Shown here: piece after piece, positions 35,895 through 46,081 of the stretch
Numbering within the stretch: the first letter of the stretch is position 1
How the letters are laid out: each line of letters begins with the position of its first letter
From: Dillenia suffruticosa
Taxonomy: Eukaryota; Streptophyta; Magnoliopsida; Dilleniales; Dilleniaceae
Assembly: GCA_033439265.1 (NCBI GenBank)
Contig: JAVTVX010000024.1
Coordinates: 19,142,501-19,206,500, forward strand
DNA: 64,000 nucleotides
Reading direction: 5' to 3'
Notes under the pieces: generated by a model
Databases searched by the model: none
Told to the model about the DNA's origin: nothing
Seen by the model: the letters and a program-made list of their open reading frames with translations, nothing else
Program-made: the position numbers and the translations under genes

Positions 35895-36539
35895 TTATGA
35901 TGCCATAGCACCAGTTTCTTCGAGCAGCCTGTGACCGATCTTGTAGGAAGCATAAGCATCGATGCAGGCATATTCAACTTGGTTCTCATTGAGAAACCTA
36001 GCCTCCCAGTTGCTCATGCAAACATGCTTGGGTTTCTTCATATGGAGATTGGCGACTTCAGAAGCCAAATCCTTCAACCCTGGCCTGCGAAACCTTCCTG
36101 GCCAACGGCGGATTGCTAGCTCTCGAATGTCCGCACTGCTGCTGCACACCAGCCCATACTCGGTCCTAAGCTTCTCTATGTCACCCCCAACCTCTATTCC
36201 AACATAAGTGAAGTTGGGGTCAGCAAGGAAGGTCTTGAGAGCTTCGGGTAGATAGTCAATGTGGAATAGCTGTAGGATTAGGCAATTTCTGTCGATACAA
36301 AGCTGCAGAGTAGCAGATTTATTACTCATGTAGCTAATAAAATGAGGTCTCCACTCAATGTCTAAGCCTACAACAGTTCGTTTTCCAGCATACAAGGTCA
36401 GGATCTCATGGACCCATTGCTCTACAATGGCGGCTTTGTCAGTGACTGTTGTCACTATGGGTTTGCCGTCATAGTTGATTAAGTACTTTGAGGTGTTGGG
36501 ATCAAATGTTACAGAGGAAGCTCCACTGATAGGAGACAT
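35895..36539 (-). CDS. WEX-like DEDDy 3'-5' exonuclease (intact)
   Basis: A 214-residue single-exon gene. It belongs to the plant Werner-exonuclease-like family, RNase H-fold enzymes that remove nucleotides from 3' ends. All catalytic motifs are present: Exo I GLDIEW (Asp60, Glu62), Exo II VGGDIEKL (Asp120) and Exo III YACID (Tyr190, Asp194), the DEDDy arrangement. Length is close to that of plant members carrying only the exonuclease domain; there is no helicase part. I chose the ATG at 36539 because a TATA box lies at 36576-36587, so an in-frame Met at 36599 would be upstream of transcription start. The stop is TAA at 35895-35897. It is the only intact copy in the window. Function in DNA or RNA metabolism is inferred from the family. 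Confidence 0.85.
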   Translation of the reverse strand: MSPISGASSVTFDPNTSKYLINYDGKPIVTTVTDKAAIVEQWVHEILTLYAGKRTVVGLDIEWRPHFISYMSNKSATLQLCIDRNCLILQLFHIDYLPEALKTFLADPNFTYVGIEVGGDIEKLRTEYGLVCSSSADIRELAIRRWPGRFRRPGLKDLASEVANLHMKKPKHVCMSNWEARFLNENQVEYACIDAYASYKIGHRLLEETGAMAS

Positions 36540-36575
36540 GGTCTTTCGGTGTTTTGCTCTCGGGAGATAATGTAG

Positions 36576-36587
36576 GTATTTATAGAG
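36576..36587 (-). promoter_or_regulatory. TATA box of the exonuclease gene
   Basis: CTCTATAAATAC on the minus strand, 37-48 bp before the chosen ATG. A start site about 25-32 bp downstream would give a very short leader of roughly 10-15 bases. Confidence 0.6.
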
Positions 36588-36689
36588 CTTAAAGGACACA
36601 AAAGGGCTCCACTGTTTGTTAAAACAAAGGTTTCTTCTAGTTCCAAGAATATATGGAAAAATGAAAAGGTCTGTTTGTTATTATCATGC

Positions 36690-37970
36690 AAACGCATTAT
36701 TTATTGCACATGAACAAGCCCTTTTCTTGTATCCTAATCATATGGAGACTATAGGTATGGACGTGTAAAACAATAATTTTTGAGATGTTTGAGAAATATC
36801 ATCACACGTAGGCATGTGAAAAAGAATAGTTTTTGGGCTGGAAATTTTTAGTACAATGGACTCAAAAAGAAAAAGATGAAGATAAAAGAAAAAAAAAAAA
36901 AAAAAGGACAATTCACTCACTCAATTAAAGCATTTTAAATTATAACTTTTGACCCTAAACAAAAAATTCTGGATAAACCTCCAACACATACCGCACCAAA
37001 GCAGAGGCTTTTTCTCTAGATGGGGCTCTTGCTCCATTAAGGGTTTTCTCGAGGGACTCGCCATAAGATTCTTCCTTACTAATCCTAATTAAAAGCATTG
37101 AAAATAAATCTAACTGAGTTTGATTTTTATTATTTAATAAATAATACAACAACAAAACAATTATATTATAAATAATACAACAACACAACTCTTCTTCTTC
37201 CTTCCAATGAGTATGAAAACACATGTGATTTGGTTGTGAATGTGTGAAAACGCATTATTTATTGTACATCTTTTATAGGTATAGATGTGTAAAACAATAA
37301 TTCTTGACATGTTTGAGAAATGTCATCACAAGAAGACAAGTGAAAAAGAGTTGTTTTTGGACTAGAATTTTTTTAAAAGTCCAAAGGACTCAATACCTTA
37401 ATGACAAAGCATATAATCAAAGTCGAACCATCCATCATTCACGGCATTTATGAAAAGGAAAAAGATAAAGAAAAAGAAAAAGCACAATTGACTCAATCAA
37501 TTAAAGCATTCTTGGCTTAGCACACGATGGCCGAAAATACCTTTGATTCTTGCATGGTTAAAGGGGTTGGGGAGGAGATAAACTCTAATATTTTTTTTCT
37601 TAAAAATTTCATCTTTAATAAAGAGAGAGATCTGTCTTATTTATACAAGTAGAGGGGGCATTTTAAAACGACCCTTGTTTAACAAGGAGAGATAAACTCC
37701 AATGAGTGTGAAAACACGTTTGGACTAGAATTTTTTAGTCCAAAGGACTCAAAAAGAAAAAGATAAAAAAAAAAAGGACAATTCACTCAATCAATTAAAG
37801 CATTTTAAATTATAACTTTTGACCTTAAATCTAACTCTTGCTCCATTTAGGCTTTTCTCTAGGGGCTAGCCTTAAGACTACTCTACTAATCCTAATTAAT
37901 TAAGAACGTTAAAAATAAATCCAACAGAGTTTAATTTTGATTATTTTATAAATGCAATAGTAATATTGTA
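36690..37970. repeat. Diverged direct repeats upstream of the exonuclease gene
   Basis: Related modules occur three times: about 36698-36955, 37245-37510 and 37700-37870. Shared text includes 'tgtaaaacaataatt', 'tttttagt.caa.ggactcaa' and 'caatt.actcaatcaattaaagca'. A second module ('aaattataacttttgacc' plus 'ctcttgctccatt') occurs at 36937-37110 and 37806-37960. Block A keeps only the two distal copies. The region otherwise has no gene. Confidence 0.7.
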
Positions 37971-38990
37971 AAGAATCTATATATAATTTTTTTTTTTTTT
38001 AGTTTTATATTAATCGTTTACATGACGCAGCTCTTCTTTAAATGCAATAGTAATATTCTAAATCTACTGATTTTTGCCCATCCAACCAAGGCTACAGTCA
38101 CCACAATCCTCCTAAGTTGTCAAAATTGATGAAATTAATTTAATCTATTTTTCCACAGCAAAAAGAACGGGTACCATGAAAGTTTTCCACACCAAAACAA
38201 TTATTTTTATGATAAGCTTGATATTTAGAACCTTGAAGCCATAAAAAAAATTCCAATCAATGATAAGCATAAGCATTCTTGGATTTAATCAGACAATAAT
38301 GGGTAATGACTTGAGTAATGTTGCAAAGATTAACACTAGCACAAATCTTTGCCATCACAAAAATTTCTCTACCAAATGTTGCAAAGAAAATGTTCATTTT
38401 GAAAAGAATGGTTTTAAAATTGTTGGTAGGAGGCTTGTTTATCTCTTTAGGGGACTCATTGTAAGTAGCACCATACGTTGTTTAGAATGCAAATTCATCT
38501 TTACATAACACTTTGATAAAAAAGGAACCCCACATCTTACTTGTGAAATATTTTCTAAATTACACTAAACAGCAATATATTTTTCATTTTCCAATACCTG
38601 GAAATCCAATCCCTTAACCACAAAATTTATATTGATTTGGGTGAATTTGATAAAATTCGATTGATAATTGAAGGAGCCAAATTCAAATAATCCCATGGAT
38701 TAGTTAGTCCCTTTCCCTCATAATGAAAATTATTTAAAGAATTGTCAAATGATCAAATTTCAGATGATTTTGATCACCAAACTGGGTTTTTAATTGCCCA
38801 AATTTTCATATTACTCATAAAAATGTTGATTTTTAGTTCAGGAATTTTAAAATAGACCAAGTAGCACTTTGGGGAATCTTCTAATAATGCTTTAAAGAGA
38901 GTTCTTTTGTTTTAAATAAAATAATAAAAGTAAATCAAACAAAATAAAATTTTTCAAAAAAATGTTAACATGAGGTTAAAAAAAGGTACT
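37971..38990. other. Non-coding block sequence, block B
   Basis: Nearly identical to 7914-8934. It includes the 82-codon open frame 38260-38508 noted for block A, which I do not consider a gene. The 38096-38235 segment has a diverged relative at 54765-54890. Confidence 0.55.
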
Positions 38991-39454
38991 AATATTACAA
39001 CACAACAGGATATCAATGATAGAAATTATCCGTTATAAATAGCGACGAAATTATAACGAATTAGCGTCAGACTTTACAAATTAAAAAAGATAAAGATTAA
39101 TGAGAGATTAACAATGAATTTAATGACAGAATTAGTGGCAAAAAAATTGTCGCTAATCTCGATCGTAAAATAGGCGCAAAACTGATTATTATTTTACAAG
39201 ATATTTTTTCGACAGATTAAAAGTTGATTAGCAACAAAATTAGAGATGGACTTGGATTCATTGCTAATCGATTGCAATACAATGTCTACAATATTATTAT
39301 TAAACATTTTTATGGATTAAATATTGAAATTAGTGATGAAAATATTTCCGTTGTTAATCGATCGTAATTGAAAGAAATAGTGTAACTTAATGAGAGATTA
39401 GTGATGGAAGTTAGTGATGAAATTTTTCCGTCACTAATCTACCGGTATAATATT
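38991..39454. mobile_element. MITE-like element with imperfect inverted ends, block B
   Basis: Counterpart of 8935-9398, with aatattaca/tataatatt ends and the same 'attagcgac'/'ccgtcactaatc' motifs. About 97% identical to the block A copy by eye. Confidence 0.4.
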
Positions 39455-39480
39455 CTAAGATAAAAAAAAAAACCACAAAA

Positions 39481-39483
<3 letters not shown>

Positions 39484-39516
<33 letters not shown>

Positions 39517-39525
39517 CCCCCCCCC
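39484..39525. repeat. (CT)n and poly-C tract, block B
   Basis: About 15 CT units to 39513, then about 12 C. Shorter than the block A copy. Confidence 0.9.
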
Positions 39526-39622
39526 TTCCCTCACTCTTCTCTTCTCGGTTCGTCGCCGCCACTTGTCCAAAGGGAAAACGACTAAGTACGATTTGCGATC
39601 TTATCGCTATTGCAGTCGACCC

Positions 39623-39877
39623 TCTATTGTGGTTCATCTCCCTGTCTCTCTCAGATTAGGGTTTGTTTGCAAAAAATTGCTGACTCAAATCTGATTCATT
39701 AAGAGCTGGTCTACGCTCCGCAGACATCCTATTGATTATTACTCTTGCAAATCTTTGGAATAAAGTTTTAATAGAGAGAGGGAGATTTTTGTTCGTACCG
39801 ACATAGGTACGGGAACAGTGACCCTCCTCTTGAGCCAAGTGATCTATCGAGGCCACAAGCAAAAGACAAATAAGCCC
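39623..39877. other. 255-bp segment present only in block B
   Basis: Block A reads 'cgacccaagaag' straight through. Block B carries 255 extra bases between the two 'ccc' copies, so this is either an insertion or a microhomology deletion in block A. It has an open frame on the minus strand (39862-39656) with no recognised homology, and contains 'agattagggtttg'. Confidence 0.75.
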
Positions 39878-41371
39878 AAGAAGATGTTTTCCTTCTTTTG
39901 AATCTCTAGATGTTACTCTCCGCTTGTCATTTGCCCCATATCAACTCCTAGACCAAGCCCTTGATTTGAGTGATTTACGAGCTAATCATGCCCACTATGA
40001 TTTGACCAAAGAGGGTGTCAGTGCATGAACTTCATTCGGTTCATGAACACTTGCACCTACCTCGTGGAGTAGATCCACTTGCATTTATCTATTACCCTTC
40101 AGGCATATAGATCACAAAAATCCTAAATCCTTCTTGTTGTGGATAGAAGCTTCATCAGAAGAATTACAATGAATGAAATATGGGATTTCTTTGTCCAATC
40201 TCCAATCTAAAGCTTTATTTTGCCCTTTTTGGAACTAAATGTTGCGCAAAGTTTTCCCCTCCCTGTCTACTATGTTGCTCTTCTATACGGGTACAATGTA
40301 TAACTTTTTTTAATTAATAAATAACTTCTAAAAATGAAATTATATAACTTGATCCTAGTATTGTTGAACATAATTTGGGATTAACGAATCATATGAGTTG
40401 TTAATTGCTTGTATAATATTGGAATTAATTGTCAATTGCATAAGTTGGGGCAAGTGAAGGGAAGATTTTGAAGCTTACTTGATGGAACAGATTGAATAGT
40501 TCTAATTTATATAGTTGGGTGGAAGCAATAGGACTGATCAGAATGTTTGATATGAATTGGACAGCTGTAGTAAATTTATATAGTCATGTGATGTGGCAAT
40601 GGATGTGATCAGAAGAAATGGCATTCGTTCTCTATAAGGTTGGTCTGTTGTGTGAACTCTGGAGTAACACGATACAAGAAAAATTTAGTATGGTTTCTTT
40701 TTCTTGAGATATGTTGAACGTGTCAATGGTGTTTTTTGGCATTTTCACTCTGGTCAGCTGCTATGGATATGGGAGTTATGCTGATGGAATAGAGAATAGG
40801 CTATGGAGATGGGAATTATGCTGATGGTAAAAGACAATTTAGTAGTGATCCTGTATAGGAACAATAGGGAACGTGTCAACTGCTAATATGTCAACTGTAT
40901 AGGAACAATAGGAATAATGTGTAATGAGATCCTGGACTCCTTTTTTTTTTTTTTTTTTAATAGGTGTGCCCACAACCTGTAGTATGTTTTTTTTTTTTTT
41001 TTTTCTATAGGTGTGCCTACAACTTGTAATAGGTGTGCCTACATTAGTTTAAACATTAGTTGTTTGCAATTTTATGATTAAAACTTATCGGTTTAGAGTT
41101 ATTTGTTAAAACAATTAAAATAGATCTTTATTTGAATTTTTATAATATTACTATTTATTCAAATGTAAACAAACACGGACAAATATAATAAAAATATTAG
41201 TATTTATTTAAATTTTTATAATATTACTATTTATTCTCGGCAAAATCATTTTATCTTATTAAAATTGCCTCGCAAGATGATCTTGGTTTCCATTCCCTCT
41301 TGTTTTCTTTGGTCCCTGATCTCTTATTTATATATTACATTTATTATTTCTTATACATTTTGTACTTCGAA
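39878..41371. other. Non-coding region up to the CACTA relic, block B
   Basis: Aligns with 9587-10056 and then, across a junction at about 40350, with 11061-14762 minus the solo LTR. The solo LTR's empty site 'cgttctctataagg' is at about 40626. Poly-T tracts lie at about 40941 and 40988. Confidence 0.6.
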
Positions 41372-41738
41372 ATGGGATCCATTGATCGTAATTGGATGTA
41401 TCGTCTCTTACCTAATGGGTACTTGATAGATGATTTTGTTAAGGGTGTTAATGAGTTCTTGAATTTTGCATATTCTCAGTATAAGTTCATGGATAGATTC
41501 AAAATTAAATGTTATTACCATTACTGTCGAAATCATAAATTTTGTAGTCAAGATGATGTCGCGGTACACTTGTTCTCAAGAGAATTTGTTAATGGTTATA
41601 TCATAATACGGGTTTGTCATGGAGAAATCAGAAATAGACAATCAATTGAAGCACAGTCATCTACATGTAGAGAGGATGTTGAGGCTCCATATAAATCCAT
41701 GGTTGTGAATATTTTAGACCCTCAATTTGATTGGAATT
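41372..41738 (+). pseudogene. CACTA transposase N-terminal exon, block B
   Basis: Counterpart of 14763-15129, starting MGSIDRNWMY. It is slightly better preserved (CYYHYCRNHKFC keeps more cysteines). Interrupted by the solo LTR at 41739. The open frame runs on into the LTR to 41932, but that tail is LTR, not transposase. Confidence 0.8.
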
Positions 41739-43101
41739 TGATAATGCACAAATTATCATTTTTATTGTTGATATTATGGTTTGATTTTGGATTGATTAGT
41801 GTCATAATAATTGTTTTTATGACATTTTTATTTTTAGGGATCAAAAATGGATATTGGATCAAAATGGGCTTAAGGAGGCAATTTTGGAAGTTTAATAGTT
41901 CAAAATATTATTTGAGCCTACAAAGAAAATGAAAAAAGTACCAAAAAGTGGAAAATTTTATTTTAGAAATTTTTACTTTAAATAAAAATTGTTGTTATGA
42001 GTAAAATTTTTAATTTTCCTATTTTGATAGATCTTTTCCTTATTTTTTTGGTTGGAAGAATCTTGGAGACCTAGTGCACAAAAAGAATGACTCTTCTCAT
42101 TAACCCTAGAAGATACTATTCACATCTACTGTTTATGGCACTGTTCATCCAACTATAAAAGGAGATGGCGGCAACACATTCTCATTCCTCTCTTTAGGTT
42201 TTAGCTTTTGTTTTTTTTTTCTTTCTTTCTATTTGAAGAACACTTTTTTTATTTATTCTCAATAACATGATTAATATCATGAGTTGCTAGTTTTATTCTG
42301 ATTCAAGGGAAATTTCATTGATTGTTTTCACTGTGAGGTTATATAGTTTATTTAAATTCTTGCATTTTTAATTCAAGTATTCATCGATTTTTGGTTTATT
42401 TTTATAAAAGATTGGTATTGGTTAATCTGATAATTTAATTCAATATCAAATTTTCAAATGCATTCAGGATTTCAGTGATCTGTAATTGTCATGAATGAAT
42501 AGTACGAGTAGCAAATATGTTATTTATGTTTATGGGTCATTGCCAATATTTATTTTAACCTAAGGAATCGATGGAACAAAATCGAATAATTGTACGGCTA
42601 TCCTGGTTATTTGTATTTTGATTTAACTGTTTTCACAGAACTTAATGCTGTCATTATATTGATATGGAATGCTATCGTGTTCGGCTGATTAATGATAAAT
42701 TTTGATTGAATGCTGGATTTGGTCAATTAATTTAGGAAAACACAAGATTTATTACGGCTATTCTAATAAATCTAAGATTAAATACTTGAGTCGTAAGAAT
42801 AACATTTTTTAACCAATGATCAATGAAACAATCAAATGTGTGAACCCTTGGATCGGATGTTTAACACATTGAATTTCTTCTCCAATTTTTAGTATTTTTT
42901 GCATATTTGATTTGTCTTTTAATTTTAGGTTTTTATTTTTGAGTTAGGAATTTATTTTATAAACTCTCCCCATTTTATTTTTAACAATAACTAAAAAGTT
43001 AAATCAACATAGTTCCCGTGGGATTCGACCTGATACCACTATTGCTACAAGTTGTATTGGGGGATCAGTATTAATTTTGAAGGGCTACGACAACCTGTCC
43101 A
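41739..43101 (+). mobile_element. Athila-like solo LTR, block B
   Basis: TGATAATG...CTGTCCA, 1363 bp, flanked by GAATT at 41734-41738 and 43102-43106, the same site and duplication as the full element in block A. TATA box at 42153-42162. No PBS or gag follows; the CACTA text resumes immediately. This is the expected product of recombination between two LTRs. Confidence 0.92.
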
Positions 43102-43106
43102 GAATT

Positions 43107-46081
43107 ATAGTTATGATCACATGAATGTTGACAATATTGAGCCACTGAATTTGGATGCGGTATTGTTTTATAAGTTGTTAAAAAATGTTCGAGAACCATT
43201 GCAAAATATAAACAATATTGTCAACTGTATCACAATTGTTAAATTGCAAGTTAGAGTTCAACATGAGTGAGGCATATTATGATCGCATTAATGGAATAAT
43301 ACAAACTACGTTATCTGAATATTCAAAGTTGACAAGCAATTTTCACAGAACAAAGAAATTGTTGAAAAAACTTGTATTTTGGTATGAAATGATTGATATT
43401 TGTAAAAATTATTGTATGTTATATTATTAAAAAAATCGAGATAAGACCAAGTGTGTGATATGTGATCATTCTCGATTTAAAATAAGAAATGTAGATAGTA
43501 GAAAATGAAAGAAAATACCAAATAAAGTGTTACAATACTTGCCTCTAATACCAATAATTCAAAGGCTTTACATGTCAAAAGTTATATCAGAGGACATGAC
43601 ATGACATGCTAGAAATCAATGTAATGATGATGAAGTTGTTGCACACCTGGCTCATAGTAAAGCGTAAGAGCATTTTGATTGCACTCATCCATCTTTCGCC
43701 TCTGAATCTCAAAATGTACGCTTAAGCTTATATACAGATGGATTTAACCCTTTTGATCAATAAATCATTCCTTACTCTTGTTGATTAGTATTTATCACTG
43801 TGTATAATTTGCCTCCTTCTATATGTATGAAGTAACCCTTCATTTTTCTGAGTCTAATTAGCCTTGATCCAAAAAGTCTAAATAACCATATTGATGTCTT
43901 TTTGAGACCATTGATTAAAGATTTGAAAATGTTATCGACTAAAGATGTTAACACTCATAATATTTCAAGAAAACAAAACTTTCAAATGGGCAACATTTCT
44001 ATGGACAATAAGTGACTTTCCTGTTTATGCGATATTGTCTGGATGGAACACTCATTGAAAGTTAGCCTGCCCTTATTGCATGGAGCACACAAAATCTTTT
44101 GTTTTTGCTAATGGTTGAAAGACTTCATTTTTTGATTGTCATCGTTAATTTTTTTCCTATTGATCATCTATATCGGAAGCAAATGGATAAATTTTGAAAA
44201 GAAAAAGTTGAAATTGATGAGATTCCTCCTCGACTATCTGGTGAAAAGATATTTTTATCAAGTATCTTGTTCTCTTGATATTATCTTTGGTATAAAATGC
44301 GATAAATAGACTATTCAAGGATCTAAGGTTGAATACAACTGGATGAAAAAATATATATTTTAGGAGTTGTTTTATTGCAAAACACATATTATTCGCCATA
44401 ACTTGGATATAATGCATATTGAGAAAAATGTGTTTGATAATATTTTTAACATTGTTATGGATGTTAAAGGAAAAACCAAGGACAGAGTTATGGCGAGACT
44501 CAAGTTAGAGTTGTATTACAAATGCTCTGAATTAGAATTGAAAGAAATGAATGGGTAGACTTGGAAGCCAAAAGATTCATACACATTAAATAAAGATAAA
44601 ATATTATATGTATATCATTTGGTGAAAATTTTGAAATTTCGTGATGGATATGCTTCAAACTTGGCTCGGTGTATGAGATTGGAGGAATGCAAATTTTATG
44701 AGAAAGAATCATAATTGTAATATCTTTATGCAGAAATTGATCCCTATTGCCTTTCTGACGTTGTACCTAACACTATTTGAGATTATTTAATAGAACTAAG
44801 TAATTTCTTTAGATACTTATGTGTGACTAAGTTGCGAATTAAGCATAGGGAGTTATTAGAGAGAAATATAGTTGAGACGCTATGTAAACTTGAGAAAATC
44901 TTCCCTCCATCATTCTCTGATACTATGGAGCATTTGCCTATTCACTTAGTTTATGAAGATAAGGAAGGAGAACCGTTCAATATAGATGGATATACCCATT
45001 TGAGAGATAATGTCTAAAACTTCTATTATATTCATTTTATAATTATAGTGAATTAATTTTTAAGTGTATATTTCAGTTAAAGAAGAAAGTGTAAAATCAA
45101 GCATTGAGCTCAATGAATTTATAGAGTAAATATCTTGATAACCGTTTACTTTTTACATTGATGGGATTGAAAAGTTAATGACGTGTTATATCCTTGTTTT
45201 AAGTAGGATATTTGATGATATTGTTAGACAACAAAATTCAAACTTTACAGATAAGCAACTAGAGAAAAGACGTAAACAAGAATTTGAAAATTGGTTAAGA
45301 CAATTTGTAAGTAAAGCATTCTCTTTAAAAGTATTGACTAATTTCAAAGTATATGTATATCATTATTTTATCTAATTATGTTATATTTCTTTCTTTTATT
45401 AATAGGTAACTGATGAGAGTAATTTTGTAAGTAAAAACATAAAGGATATAGCACAAGGGTCATCACGTTCAGTGAAATGTTATAAGGGATATTTTGTTAA
45501 CGGTTTCAAGTTTCACACACACAATTATGGAAATGATAAATCAAAACATGAATAGTGGTGTATGTGTAAAAGAGAGTTGTTATAATGATTTTGAACGTGA
45601 TTTTTATAGCATGTTGATATCATAGAATTGGAGTACTTTGGAGTTGGTAACATGTTGGTGTTATTTAAGTACATTTGGTATGATACTGAAAAAGGTCTCT
45701 GAGTACACCCTCATCACGGTTTTGTTGAAATTAATCATAAATTAAGACTGCATTCTAATGAGTCCTTTATATTGACAGCACAAGTACAAGAAGTTAACTG
45801 CACATCATACCCTTCTAAGAAGAGAAAGAAAAGTGATTGGTGGGTTGTTTGTAAAACTAAGGCTTGAGGGTCTGCTAATGATGGTGTTACGCTTCCGATT
45901 GTAACTGAAAGCTTTTATAAAAAAAATAAATCATCAATTCCTATAGTTGCTAACCGTACAACTAAACTTGGTGATTCTAGAATTCTAATTGTTGGTGATA
46001 TGAAAGAGGTAAATCCAAGTGAAGTATCACAAGAAGAAGACAATCATTTTGATTTGTCAATAGATGTTAAAGAAGAAGAAG
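43107..46081 (+). pseudogene. CACTA transposase body, block B
   Basis: Same motif order as 22751-25747: FNMSEAYYDRI near 43259, a KIPNKVLQYLP equivalent near 43515, RHNLDIMHIEKNVFDNIFN near 44396, DVKGKTKDR, LEKIFPPSFSDT and a DUF4216-like end near 45865. It shares most inactivating changes with block A and adds its own. For example, a CAA-to-TAA stop lies near 43760 in the FNPFDQ segment. Both likely introns are also present. Confidence 0.87.

Larger units (their letters stand above)
25748..46081. repeat. Tandem block B (most complete copy, 20.3 kb)
   Basis: Reference copy, counted from the gypsy LTR end at 25748 to the base before the equivalent LTR end at 46082. It carries the gypsy element, the Tat scrap with an LTR-like piece, the only intact exonuclease gene, the non-coding region and the CACTA transposase relic with a solo Athila-like LTR. 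The offset to block C drifts from 20334 at the LTR start to about 20240-20290 across pol, because of small indels. Confidence 0.9.

Noticed and set aside
36540-36599. Upstream in-frame Met at 36599 as exonuclease start
   Set aside because: It would lie upstream of the TATA box at 36576-36587, and the extra residues are not part of the family.
41739-41932. Extension of the CACTA N-terminal exon into 41932
   Set aside because: The last 65 codons lie inside the Athila-like solo LTR.
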